Assembly: GCA_934454115.1 (NCBI GenBank)
Contig: CAKSFQ010000002.1
Location: 81,548 to 145,547, forward strand
DNA from: an uncultured Clostridia bacterium
Lineage (GTDB): Bacteria > Bacillota > Clostridia > Monoglobales > Monoglobaceae
Length of the DNA stretch: 64,000 bases
Direction: 5' to 3'
Below the pieces are notes generated by a model that saw only the letters and a list, made by a program, of their open reading frames with translations, ran no database searches and was not told where the DNA came from. The translations under genes were made by a program, and so were the position numbers. This document shows positions 1-8,900 of the stretch, piece after piece (within the stretch, counting starts at the first letter, position 1; each line of letters begins with the position of its first letter).

Positions 1-2019
1 GTTTATGATCCGGGAAATCTGGACTTTGTCACCGACGCCTACGATATGTCCAGGGAGCTTAAAGAGTATATTGTCAAAAATTCTGCCATAGACGATGTTT
101 ATATGATATTCAATCAAACCAATATGGTGGTGTCCTCCGCGATGTTTGATAGGAGCGAGGATTTTTTTAGGCAGTACTACCGTGACACGGACTTATCGTT
201 TGAGGCGTGGAGGGGAGCCGCTTTTAGTGAGCTATATTCGCAGTACCATATGGTTCGGGATGAGGAGCAGCAATATATCGAATTCTTTTTTAACAGTACC
301 TTTTTTAAAAACGATCCCAACCCGGCAATCATTGTCATTCGCGTGCCAGCGATGTACCTGACCGAATCCATCGCGGAAATTTACGATTTTGAAAACAAGG
401 AGTTATTTGTTGTCGATAAATGGGATCAGGTCATTTTACATCTCGGCGAATCGCTTTTCCCGGCACCGTCTTATGAGGCGCTGAGCAATTTTGAGGATTT
501 TCAAAAGGCGGACGGGTATGTGTATACCTCCTGCAAATCGGGCTACAACAGCTGGAAGTATATGCTTTGTACAAGCGACCGGTACTTTACCGATAAGGTG
601 CGGTACAGCCGATATATCCTGACCGTGAATATCATCATATACCTGATTACGGCCATTGTATTTTTAATTATATTCATTGTTAAAAATTATCTGCCGATTA
701 AAAAGATTGTCCGTATGGTAAAAGGCCATGACAAGGCCGACTATGAGAGCCTTGAAAGCATCGCCTCAAAGTATAATTTATATCAGAACTATGTGGAAAA
801 ATTCAGTGAAAAGGATCGTAAAATCAGAAAGAAAGAGCTTTTAAACAGCATGGTTTCCTATGCGATGAGCGACGCTACAAAACAGGAGACGGAGCGCCTT
901 GGAATCCGTTTTATCTCGGACGAATTTGCGGTGATCCTGTTCGATGTTTATAACTGCAGTGCGATCTTCAACGGCGAGGACATGGACGATGCGGAGCGTG
1001 CGGCAAGCGCGGAGCTGATCGTCAATAACATTTTTGAGGAACTGCTCGAAAAGGCCGGCAAAGCGTATTTTACAACCAAAAACGACATGTTTGTCTGCGT
1101 ACTGAATCTCAAAAGTGATTTCAGTGCATGGGAAAATGAGATTAAAAAGCTTTTGGAACTCGGAAAGACGGTCATTGAAAAACAGTTTAATGTGTTTATG
1201 ACCATTCACGTAAGCAGAGCACATCACGGGATTGCGCATATTTATCAAGGGTATGAGGAGACGCTGGAACTTCAAAAGAAATCCCGGTTTATCAGCAACA
1301 AAGAGATTATATTTACAGACGATTTTTCGCCGGAACTTCAAGGCGTCAAGGGAATCGACAACTATGTGGAAAAGCTGGTTATGCTTGTTCAGGTGGGAGA
1401 CGCGGATTCCGGCATTATTTTGATGAAGAAAATATTTGACGCATTTGCAGGCGAGCGAGTGAATGTCGACCGGTTTAAAATCTATGTCATTCGCATGATC
1501 CATGCAATGACCGAAATTTTGGACACCGGAGACGAACTGCCGGCAGAATTGTGCGATATTGTAAACAGGATCTTAGAGTTTGAGTCCTCGGAAAGCTGCA
1601 TTGAGGGATTGGGCAATCTGATACGCTATGTCGGTGCGAGGATGGAGCCTGCACGAAATGATGAACTTCCGGAGGAAAAGCATAGCCGATCCAACGATGC
1701 CGTGATTGATAAAATCAAGAAGTATATCGCCGAAAAATACAACGACAGTTCGATTACCGTGGCATATATCGGCAGCTATGTTGGGGTTACGCCCTATTAT
1801 GCCTCAAGAATCTTTAAAGAGGAAACGGGCGAAAACCTGTCCGATTATATCAGCCGGTACAGGGTGGAGAAGGCAAAGGAGTTTTTAGGAGAAGACCGCC
1901 ATATCTCAACCGCGCAGCTATATGATCTGGTCGGCTTTGGGAGCGAGAGAACTTTTATGCGGATGTTTCAAAAGTATGAGGGAATCACGGTGGGTCAGTA
2001 TAAAAAAATGATGCGGTAG
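1..2019 (+). CDS. Membrane-bound AraC-family transcriptional regulator, 5' truncated by window edge
   Basis: The frame is open to the first base, so the N-terminus lies outside the window; 672 residues are visible. An extracytoplasmic sensor-like region is followed by one membrane segment at about visible residues 205-228 (rich in I, L, V, F) and a basic stretch. A middle region of about 330 residues resembles the linker region of YtdP-type regulators. The C-terminus, about residues 567-672, is a typical double helix-turn-helix AraC domain ending in the usual G-[IV]-T-x-x-x-Y-[KR] form. Such one-polypeptide sensor/regulators in Bacillota usually sense extracellular carbohydrate and control neighbouring sugar genes (family knowledge). 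The downstream glycosidases at 2129 and 4827 are plausible targets (inference). A second membrane segment probably lies in the missing part. Confidence 0.85.
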   Translation, partial: VYDPGNLDFVTDAYDMSRELKEYIVKNSAIDDVYMIFNQTNMVVSSAMFDRSEDFFRQYYRDTDLSFEAWRGAAFSELYSQYHMVRDEEQQYIEFFFNSTFFKNDPNPAIIVIRVPAMYLTESIAEIYDFENKELFVVDKWDQVILHLGESLFPAPSYEALSNFEDFQKADGYVYTSCKSGYNSWKYMLCTSDRYFTDKVRYSRYILTVNIIIYLITAIVFLIIFIVKNYLPIKKIVRMVKGHDKADYESLESIASKYNLYQNYVEKFSEKDRKIRKKELLNSMVSYAMSDATKQETERLGIRFISDEFAVILFDVYNCSAIFNGEDMDDAERAASAELIVNNIFEELLEKAGKAYFTTKNDMFVCVLNLKSDFSAWENEIKKLLELGKTVIEKQFNVFMTIHVSRAHHGIAHIYQGYEETLELQKKSRFISNKEIIFTDDFSPELQGVKGIDNYVEKLVMLVQVGDADSGIILMKKIFDAFAGERVNVDRFKIYVIRMIHAMTEILDTGDELPAELCDIVNRILEFESSESCIEGLGNLIRYVGARMEPARNDELPEEKHSRSNDAVIDKIKKYIAEKYNDSSITVAYIGSYVGVTPYYASRIFKEETGENLSDYISRYRVEKAKEFLGEDRHISTAQLYDLVGFGSERTFMRMFQKYEGITVGQYKKMMR

Positions 2020-2051
2020 TGCATCTCAATGCTACCGGCTACCGTCTTTTT
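2014..2051 (+). terminator. Possible weak rho-independent terminator
   Basis: CGGTAG at 2014-2019 can pair with CTACCG at 2032-2037 or 2039-2044, followed by five T residues at 2047-2051. The 6-bp stem makes it marginal. Confidence 0.35.
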
Positions 2052-2128
2052 GCAAAGTGTGTTGCAGACGCTATGAAACGATGCGGATTATAAAAATACA
2101 AAGATACGACAGAGAGGAATCAAATCAC

Positions 2129-4810
2129 ATGGAGAATCAATTTGACATTTTTTATTTTTCAGGTACCCACTGGGACAGAGAATGGTACCAGTCCTTTCAG
2201 GGGTTCCGGTATCGGCTGGTTAAGATGTTTGACGGACTGATCGATGTTTTAGAGTCTGACCCTGCGTTTGGGGTTTTTCACCTTGACGGGCAGACAATTG
2301 TGCTGGACGATTATATGGAAATCGCGCCGCAAAACAGGCAGAAACTCGAAAAACTCATTCAGGACGGCCGCCTGATGGTCGGCCCGTGGTACGTGATGCC
2401 CGATGAATTTTTATTGTCGGGCGAGAGCCTTATCCGAAACCTTATGATTGGGCACAGAAAAGCAAAGCAGTGGGGTGCTGAGGCATGGAAGTACGGATAT
2501 GTATGCGATATCTTCGGCCATATTGCGCAGATGCCCCAGATTTTTAACGGGTTTTCCATCAAGTATGCCCTGCTCGGCAGGGGAACGACGGATCGCGATC
2601 CGGAATATTTCAAATGGCGGTCACCGGACGGAAGCGAGTGCATCACCTATAAATTGAGTGAACACTATGGCTATGGCGCTTTTAAGCACCAGGTCTACGA
2701 AAACGCAGGCAGTTTTCAAGAGAATGGGGCGCTGATTACGGAGCGCATCAAAGAATATATAGAGCAGGAACGTGCACGGAGCGAGATTCCGGTCGTGATT
2801 GTCATGGACGGCGACGATCACGCGGAGGTGCCAGCTGATACAACGGCGTACATAGAGAAAATCAAGGAACTGTACCCGGAGGCGGCGGTACATCACACCA
2901 ACTTGTGTGAGCAGGGAAAACTGCTGGAACGATGGCGGGACCGCCTTTCGGTTAGGGACGGCGAACTGAATGCTACGGCGGAACAATGGCACCCGTACCT
3001 TCACCTGATTACCGACACGTTATCCAGCTACTATCCCCTAAAACAGGCAAATGATGTCTGCCAGGGATTGCTTGAAAAGCAAATTGAACCGCTGATGGTT
3101 CTTTCTGCCTTTGACGGCATGACACTGAAACGGGAGTTTGTTGATCTGGCGTACCGCTATTTGATTCAAAACCATCCGCATGATTCGATCTGCGGCTGCT
3201 CGATCGACAGTGTGCACCGTGATATGGAATATCGGTTTTCTCAGGTAAGAGAGCTTTGTGCGGCGCTGGTTACCGACTATGTATATCACATGAGAAAAGC
3301 ACACGGAGACGAGGGAGAGGGCGCATGTGAGGGAATCCTTACCGTTTATAATCCCTTGCCGTTTGCCATTGATAAAACTGTGTCGGCCGAAATAGACTTT
3401 AAGACGGATTATCCTGCAAGATATCAGGAGCCGTTTGGCTATGAGGAGATTAACAGTTTCCGCATTTATGATTACGAGGGGAATGAGATCCCCTATCAGG
3501 TTACAGAAATCAAAAGAGGGTACCTTAGAAGATATTTCAACAATCTGTGCGAAAACCGGGATGTTCACACCGTTACGCTGCGCGTGAAAGCGCCTGCGTG
3601 CGGAAGAGCGGAATACAGAATTGTTCCGTCCGTGGCGCCGGTTCGGCACAAAAATGTGATGAAGTCGGGCGATACCTATGCAGAAAACGAGTTTATCCGT
3701 GTGTCGGTTTTAGGAAACGGTACGCTTGCCGTCTACGATAAAAAGACCAAAAAGACCTATACGCAGCTTGGAAATCTTGCAGATGACGGCGAAATTGGTG
3801 ACGGCTGGTACCACGCAGAGCCGGTTGCCGACCGAAAAATCTGTACAAACGGCGGCGGATGCACGATCGAAAAAATCGAGTGCGGACCGTCGAGATGCGT
3901 GTTCAGAATTACCAGAAATCTGGAAGTGCCGGCAGAAATCATCGAGGACAAGCATGGAAAGCGCCGGAGCAAAAATACGGTTACGCTGCAATTTGTAACG
4001 GATGTTTGCCTCTCGGCAGAGAGCCGCCGTGTGGACATGAAACTCCGCTTTGAAAATATCGCAAAGGATCATCGGCTAAGGCTCCTTATCCCGACCGGCA
4101 TTTGTGGAAACTATTTTGCAGGGCAGGCGTTTTATTGCTGCGAAAGAAAATCGGGGGTTGATATTTCGACACAAGATTGGTGCGAGACGGATCGCTATGA
4201 AAAGGCAATGAACGGAATTGTCGGGAAACGAGATGCGGACGGTGCCGGAATTGCCTTTGTCTCCGCAGAGGGACTGCATGAATGCGCAGCATATGACGAT
4301 GAGGACGGCACACTCGGCATTACACTTTTAAGAGGTTTCCGGACGACGGTTCTCACCAACGACGAGACCAACTGTCAGTTAAACCGGGAACTGGAATACC
4401 GGTTTTCGCTGGTGGTACTGGATGAGGATGTAACCTATGCCGATCTTTTAAAGGTACAGGACGGTATGGCGTGCGCACCGATCTGTCAAACGAGATTTGT
4501 AAAGGATAAGGCAAGCATCGCGGCGCCGATAAGTCGCATGTCTGTCGTGGGCGAAAACGTTGCGGTAAGCATCATCAAGCGCGCCGAGGAAGGCGGAATG
4601 GGCGATATCGTGATAAGGGTGTTTAACACCGCAGACCGGGAAACAAGCGGCGCGGTGAAAATGTCCTGCCCGATCTTAGCGGCTGACGCGGTGAATCTGA
4701 ATGAAGAATATATTGAGCCGATCGATTTTGACGGGGTCGAGGCTGCATTTTCGTTAAAGCCCTGGGAAATCAAGAGCATAAAACTAAAAATTGACATGGA
4801 AATGAAGTAA
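2129..4810 (+). CDS. GH38 family alpha-mannosidase
   Basis: 893 residues, normal for bacterial GH38. It should hydrolyse alpha-mannosidic bonds with retention of configuration and needs a divalent metal (family knowledge). Seen: the N-terminal metal-site motif around H14-W-D16 (THWDREW), the nucleophile region C126-D127-I-F-G-H131, with D127 the expected nucleophile, and the conserved N348-H-P-H-D-S motif, followed by the usual beta-rich C-terminal half. No signal peptide, so cytoplasmic. The ATG at 2129 is chosen because GAGAGG at 2112-2117 precedes it; an upstream in-frame ATG at 2057 lacks a good ribosome binding site. It lies 16 bases before the GH36-like gene and is probably co-transcribed. 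Substrate could be mannosylglycerate-like compounds or glycan fragments; the sequence alone does not decide. Confidence 0.9.
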   Translation: MENQFDIFYFSGTHWDREWYQSFQGFRYRLVKMFDGLIDVLESDPAFGVFHLDGQTIVLDDYMEIAPQNRQKLEKLIQDGRLMVGPWYVMPDEFLLSGESLIRNLMIGHRKAKQWGAEAWKYGYVCDIFGHIAQMPQIFNGFSIKYALLGRGTTDRDPEYFKWRSPDGSECITYKLSEHYGYGAFKHQVYENAGSFQENGALITERIKEYIEQERARSEIPVVIVMDGDDHAEVPADTTAYIEKIKELYPEAAVHHTNLCEQGKLLERWRDRLSVRDGELNATAEQWHPYLHLITDTLSSYYPLKQANDVCQGLLEKQIEPLMVLSAFDGMTLKREFVDLAYRYLIQNHPHDSICGCSIDSVHRDMEYRFSQVRELCAALVTDYVYHMRKAHGDEGEGACEGILTVYNPLPFAIDKTVSAEIDFKTDYPARYQEPFGYEEINSFRIYDYEGNEIPYQVTEIKRGYLRRYFNNLCENRDVHTVTLRVKAPACGRAEYRIVPSVAPVRHKNVMKSGDTYAENEFIRVSVLGNGTLAVYDKKTKKTYTQLGNLADDGEIGDGWYHAEPVADRKICTNGGGCTIEKIECGPSRCVFRITRNLEVPAEIIEDKHGKRRSKNTVTLQFVTDVCLSAESRRVDMKLRFENIAKDHRLRLLIPTGICGNYFAGQAFYCCERKSGVDISTQDWCETDRYEKAMNGIVGKRDADGAGIAFVSAEGLHECAAYDDEDGTLGITLLRGFRTTVLTNDETNCQLNRELEYRFSLVVLDEDVTYADLLKVQDGMACAPICQTRFVKDKASIAAPISRMSVVGENVAVSIIKRAEEGGMGDIVIRVFNTADRETSGAVKMSCPILAADAVNLNEEYIEPIDFDGVEAAFSLKPWEIKSIKLKIDMEMK

Positions 4811-4826
4811 CGTTTTGGAGGACGGT

Positions 4827-6341
4827 ATGATTTTAAAGGAGATAAAACGGATTCAGCTTTTTAGCGGCAATGCGCCGACCGATGCCGGAAAGGTAGAGAT
4901 AGAGGACAATCATATCTATGTGACTGCCGATACGGTTTCCTTTGCAGAGGTGACATGGGCGGCGGAGTTTCCGAAAACGGCCTTGTTTCTTGGCGATGCA
5001 TGGGAGAGAAGCTATGGCGATTTGTGTTTTCAATCTATGGCACATGCAAAGCATATGCCGTGGTACTTTGCGGCAAGTGCAGAGGAAAGTTCCTTTTACT
5101 GCGGTGTGAAAACCCAACCAAACGCCTTTTGCGCCTGGAGCGTTACGGAGGATACGGTCACCCTTAAGATAGACCTGCGATGCGGCGGAGCGCCGGTGCA
5201 GCTATCAGGCAGAAGGCTGCTTGCGGCATCAGTTGTTATGATGTGCGGCGGCGCGTACAGCTTTGACCTGATGAAAAAATTCTGTGCGATGCTATGCGAT
5301 CATCCGCGCCTGCCCGAAAAGCCGATTTACGGCGGAAACGACTGGTATTGTTGTTACGGGAACAATTCGGAGGCCACCGTGCTGCGCCATGCGGAATGGA
5401 TTGCAGATTGTGCGCCGCCCGGAGAGAACCGGCCGTTTATGGTGATTGACGACGGCTGGCAGCGGTTTCATGACGGCCAGGCGGTTGAAAACGGCGGATA
5501 CAACGGCGGCCCGTGGGAGGACTGTAACGGCAAATTTTCATCGATGGAAAAGGTCGCAAAGGAAATCAAGGCGCGCAATGTCAGACCGGGTATCTGGCTG
5601 CGGCCGCTGATTACCATGGAGCGGTTCGATGATGCGGCGTATATCAAAAGAGACGGCGGTTTAAAGGTGCTGGATCCTTCGGTGCCCTGCGTCATTGACA
5701 AGGTCAAAGAGGATATTGCAAGAATACGGGAATGGGGATTTGAACTCATAAAGCATGACTTTACGACCTATGATATCTTCGGCCGGTGGGGCTATGCAAT
5801 GACGCCTTATGTCGCAGACGGTGACTGGAGCTTTGCGGATCGAAAAAGAACCTCGGCAGAAATTATCAAATCCCTTTATGCCGCGATCAGCAAAGCGGCC
5901 GGTGATGCGCTGATTCTTGGCTGTAACACGATCGGCCATCTGTGTGCCGGCTTATTCCATGCACAGAGAACCGGCGATGATACAAGCGGCACCGATTTTG
6001 CCAGAACCTTAAAAATGGGTGTGAATACACTTGCGTTCCGCGGTGCGCAGCACGGCCGGTTCTACGCGGTGGATGCCGATTGTGTCGGAATCACGGATCA
6101 GATTCCTTGGGAGTATAACCGTAAGTGGCTGGAACTGCTCGCAAAAAGCGGAACGGCGTTGTTTGTGTCAGTTGCCGAAACAATGGATTGCAGTGAAGCG
6201 AAGGCGGCAGTCAAAGCGGCATTTGCTGCCGCTACACAGGGGACGGCGGAGATTGCTCCGTGCGGCGCCTCGACATCGCCCACACCGGATTTGTGGAAAG
6301 ATGCCAGGGGCAATGAATGGGACTTTTGTTGGAAATCGTAG
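4827..6341 (+). CDS. GH36/clan GH-D alpha-galactosidase-like glycosidase
   Basis: 504 residues. A TIM-barrel glycosidase of clan GH-D. Visible marks are D208-D-G-W211 (barrel strand motif), the K309-H-D311 strand whose Asp is the expected nucleophile, and R381-T-G-D-D385, which carries the expected acid/base Asp. It is shorter than classical GH36 enzymes (about 700 residues), having a reduced N-terminal beta domain, so it belongs to a compact subgroup whose specificity may not be alpha-galactose. No signal peptide. ATG at 4827 follows GGAGG at 4817-4821. It forms an apparent two-gene operon with the GH38 enzyme, and both would act on imported oligosaccharides in the cytoplasm (inference). Confidence 0.8.
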   Translation: MILKEIKRIQLFSGNAPTDAGKVEIEDNHIYVTADTVSFAEVTWAAEFPKTALFLGDAWERSYGDLCFQSMAHAKHMPWYFAASAEESSFYCGVKTQPNAFCAWSVTEDTVTLKIDLRCGGAPVQLSGRRLLAASVVMMCGGAYSFDLMKKFCAMLCDHPRLPEKPIYGGNDWYCCYGNNSEATVLRHAEWIADCAPPGENRPFMVIDDGWQRFHDGQAVENGGYNGGPWEDCNGKFSSMEKVAKEIKARNVRPGIWLRPLITMERFDDAAYIKRDGGLKVLDPSVPCVIDKVKEDIARIREWGFELIKHDFTTYDIFGRWGYAMTPYVADGDWSFADRKRTSAEIIKSLYAAISKAAGDALILGCNTIGHLCAGLFHAQRTGDDTSGTDFARTLKMGVNTLAFRGAQHGRFYAVDADCVGITDQIPWEYNRKWLELLAKSGTALFVSVAETMDCSEAKAAVKAAFAAATQGTAEIAPCGASTSPTPDLWKDARGNEWDFCWKS

Positions 6342-6352
6342 ATAAGAAGAAG

Positions 6353-6397
6353 GCGGCAGGCGTGGCAGATCGTACCGATTGCGCGTCTGCCGCTTTT
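6353..6397 (+). terminator. Putative rho-independent terminator after GH38-GH36 pair
   Basis: GCGGCAG at 6354-6360 pairs with CTGCCGC at 6387-6393, followed by TTTT. The loop is long (26 bases) but partly self-complementary. Confidence 0.5.
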
Positions 6398-6449
6398 GTA
6401 GTATTCTGATAATTCCTACGGGAGAAATGCTCTGGTTTACCAAAACATA

Positions 6450-6478
6450 TTGACGGATTCGCGATGCATGGATATAAT
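6450..6478 (+). promoter_or_regulatory. Near-consensus sigma-A promoter for the AraC gene at 6544
   Basis: -35 TTGACG at 6450-6455, exactly 17 bases of spacer, and -10 TATAAT at 6473-6478. A transcript would start near 6485 and leave a leader of about 60 bases. Confidence 0.75.
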
Positions 6479-6543
6479 ATACTTAATTTGTTGGTGTCGG
6501 CCGCATCGCGGTCAACAAAAATAAGCGAACGGAGGTGTTTCGG

Positions 6544-7395
6544 GTGCTGGATGACGGTTATAAAATTCGCTATAAATCCGTGCCGCTTGCAATCAGTGAG
6601 CAGAACCATTTTTTGCCGACAAGCCTGCATAATCATAATGAATTTGAAATATTGGTGATATATGCCGGCTCGTGCCTGGTTCGTATTGCGAATGAGGAGT
6701 ATCGGGCAAAGGGCGGCGATATGATTTTTGTAAACCCGATGGAGGTGCACGGAATTACAGTAGACGACGCTAAGCCGTATCGACATCGGTGTATATGCTT
6801 TGATCTTTCTATGATTATGACCGGCCGCATCTCCGACCGGTTAACGAACGAATGTACCGGCGTGATTCCGATCATCAAGGGTGAGACGGAGTACGGACGC
6901 TGTCTTAAGAATTTATTTGAAAAAATCTTTGAGGAGGCGAGCTGCGAGAGGGAAACGTCGGCGATGGAAATCACGGCGTATATTAACCTTATGTTTGCTT
7001 ATCTGCTTAAAAATTCTTTGGTCGATGAAAAAAGAACCAACCCGAAGGAAACTAAATTTTGCAGCGATGTTTTAACCTATATCAAAGGGCATTATAAGGA
7101 GAAAATCACCTCCAGACAGGCGGCCGAGGCATGCTTTTTAAATCACAGTTATTTTTGCAGAAAATTCAAGGAGAATTTTGGCGTAAGCTTTTCGGCATAT
7201 CTTACCATATACCGGATATCGGTTGCCAGAACGATGCTGGAAGAGGATGCGGAAGGCATTGCCAGAATATCGGAATTATGCGGTTTTGATACGCCTGCGT
7301 ACTTTTCCAGATGCTTTAAAAACTATGTGGGGTTTTCGCCGTCCGCATATCAAAAAGGTCAAAACAGTTCAAAAAAACGGTCAATGCCGTTGTAA
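6544..7395 (+). CDS. AraC-family regulator with N-terminal cupin sensor
   Basis: 283 residues. The N-terminal 90 residues carry a cupin-like sugar-binding fold with the typical LHNHNEFEI metal-site-like motif and a G-D-M-I-F-V-N-P-M-E-V-H strand. The C-terminal 100 residues (about 185-280) are a double helix-turn-helix AraC DNA-binding domain ending GFSPSAYQK. Such proteins activate neighbouring sugar genes on binding a mono- or disaccharide (family knowledge). The GTG at 6544 is preferred because GGAGGTG at 6531-6537 lies 6 bases before it; GTG 6535 overlaps that site. It has its own strong promoter and lies upstream of 7481 and 8901, which it may control (inference). Confidence 0.85.
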   Translation: MLDDGYKIRYKSVPLAISEQNHFLPTSLHNHNEFEILVIYAGSCLVRIANEEYRAKGGDMIFVNPMEVHGITVDDAKPYRHRCICFDLSMIMTGRISDRLTNECTGVIPIIKGETEYGRCLKNLFEKIFEEASCERETSAMEITAYINLMFAYLLKNSLVDEKRTNPKETKFCSDVLTYIKGHYKEKITSRQAAEACFLNHSYFCRKFKENFGVSFSAYLTIYRISVARTMLEEDAEGIARISELCGFDTPAYFSRCFKNYVGFSPSAYQKGQNSSKKRSMPL

Positions 7396-7413
7396 CGCCG
7401 CAGTCATTTCATA

Positions 7414-7422
7414 TGCTATAAT
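7414..7422 (+). promoter_or_regulatory. Extended -10 promoter upstream of 7481
   Basis: TGCTATAAT at 7414-7422 is a perfect extended -10 element. A weak -35 candidate TTGTAA at 7390-7395 is 21 bases away, too far to help much. The expected start point, about 7429, falls inside the 5' arm of the terminator stem at 7424-7462. Confidence 0.5.
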
Positions 7423-7423
7423 G

Positions 7424-7462
7424 ATCACATATTGCAAAGAAACCGCAATATGTGATTTTTTT
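7424..7462 (+). terminator. Strong rho-independent terminator between AraC gene and 7481
   Basis: A perfect 12-bp stem, ATCACATATTGC at 7424-7435 with GCAATATGTGAT at 7445-7456, 9-base loop, then a T tract to 7462. It ends the AraC transcript only 18 bases before the next start codon. Confidence 0.85.
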
Positions 7463-7480
7463 ATGAAAGGACTGCGGCGA

Positions 7481-8884
7481 ATGAAAAAAATTGCAATCGT
7501 TTACGGTGCGTTAAAAAGCAAACTGCAAAAGAGGGCATTAGAGCGTATATCCTCCATCATTTTAGAACAGACACTTGAGTATCCTTCCTGCATAGCATAT
7601 TCTGATTTATCGGACGATGCGAATCTAAGATGTATTTACATCGGTACAAAAAAAGATCATCCGTATATCGCAAAGGCGTCAAAGAGCAATCTGTGCAAGG
7701 AAGAATCGTATCATATTGATGTTTCGGATGATCGGGTCATCATCGAGGGCTATGACGATGCCGGTGTTCTCTACGGCTGCATTGATTTTTATAACAAGTA
7801 TATCGTTCGGTTTGAAAACATCCATGATCACAATAAAAATTATTTTATCCACCTTTTTCAGGAAGAAAAGCTGCCTGATTTTTCCTATTCGTCATGTCCG
7901 TCTGTCAAAAACAGAGGCATTTGGACGTGGGGGCATGTGATCTACGACTACCGGGGTTTTATCGATAATATGGCAAAGCTAAAACTCAACACCATCATTA
8001 TTTGGAATGACTTTGTGCCCGTCAACGCGAAAGAGATGATCGCCTATGCGCATAGCTGTCATGTCAAGGTGATATGGGGATTTTCGTGGTTGTGGGATAC
8101 AAACTGTGCGGCCGTTTCTATGGACACCTTGTATGATAATATCGACGGAATTTTAGATAAGTTTGAAAAGGAGTACCGGGGTCTGTCTGTTGACGGAGTC
8201 TATTTTCAGTCCTTTACGGAGCTTCAGACCGAAAGAATCGGCGATATGCTGATTGCCGATGCGGTAACCGCATTTGTCAACGAGACTGCCGCAAGATTTT
8301 TTGAAAGATTCGGCGAGATGGAGCTGCAGTTCGGACTTCACGCCACTTCGGTCAAAGAAAGGCTGTCTTACATGAAAAACGTTGATCCGAGAATCAGAAT
8401 CTACTGGGAGGATTGCGGCAGTTTTCCGTTTGCGTATATCCCAAAAGATGTTGCGGATTATGAAAAAACAAAGGACTTTGTAAAAAGAATTACGAACCTT
8501 CGGGATAACGAAAAATTCGGCGCGGTGACAAAAGGACTGGTTTGTCTTGACTGGAGCGAGTTTAAGCATCTGCCCGGTTCTTTTTATCTCGGCAAATGCA
8601 GCAAGGCGGTCACGCATAACCGGGTGGAAAGAAAGCACAGAATCTGGCGGTATATCCAGGCATATTGGATGATTCACGCTGACAAGGCCTATGATATGGT
8701 AAAAACGATGGGTGAGGAGACAGGCGGCAATTTATACATCACCGCCCTGGTAGAGGACGGGATGTTCGAGGAAAACATCATGTATCCTGTCGCGCTTTAT
8801 TCAGAAATGCTGTGGGATACGAATTGTGATATGAAAGAAATGATGAGCAGTGTTGCACTGCGAAGCTATGTAGAATTTGTGTAA
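7481..8884 (+). CDS. Putative glycoside hydrolase, unassigned TIM-barrel family
   Basis: 467 residues, no signal peptide. The first 110 or so residues look like the alpha/beta domain that precedes the barrel in GH20, GH67, GH84 and GH115 enzymes: a phrase like RVIIEGYDDAGVLYGCIDFY matches the 'each sequence has a chance to be presented as one lump' strand-helix pattern of that domain. From about residue 145 a barrel-like region begins (KNRGIWTWGHVIYDYRGF), with candidate acidic residues in YWEDCGSF. I cannot assign a family or substrate. The ATG at 7481 has GAAAGGA at 7466-7472; ATG 7463 is in frame but sits in the terminator tail. It is 16 bases upstream of the AGE epimerase gene, suggesting joint action on an N-acetylhexosamine- or uronate-containing substrate (inference). 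Confidence 0.6.
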   Translation: MKKIAIVYGALKSKLQKRALERISSIILEQTLEYPSCIAYSDLSDDANLRCIYIGTKKDHPYIAKASKSNLCKEESYHIDVSDDRVIIEGYDDAGVLYGCIDFYNKYIVRFENIHDHNKNYFIHLFQEEKLPDFSYSSCPSVKNRGIWTWGHVIYDYRGFIDNMAKLKLNTIIIWNDFVPVNAKEMIAYAHSCHVKVIWGFSWLWDTNCAAVSMDTLYDNIDGILDKFEKEYRGLSVDGVYFQSFTELQTERIGDMLIADAVTAFVNETAARFFERFGEMELQFGLHATSVKERLSYMKNVDPRIRIYWEDCGSFPFAYIPKDVADYEKTKDFVKRITNLRDNEKFGAVTKGLVCLDWSEFKHLPGSFYLGKCSKAVTHNRVERKHRIWRYIQAYWMIHADKAYDMVKTMGEETGGNLYITALVEDGMFEENIMYPVALYSEMLWDTNCDMKEMMSSVALRSYVEFV

Positions 8885-8900
8885 CGGGAGGCGTATTTTG

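Noticed and set aside
841..1503. 220-codon open frame on the minus strand inside the first AraC gene
   Set aside because: It is a shadow of the plus-strand gene, without a ribosome binding site or recognisable domain.
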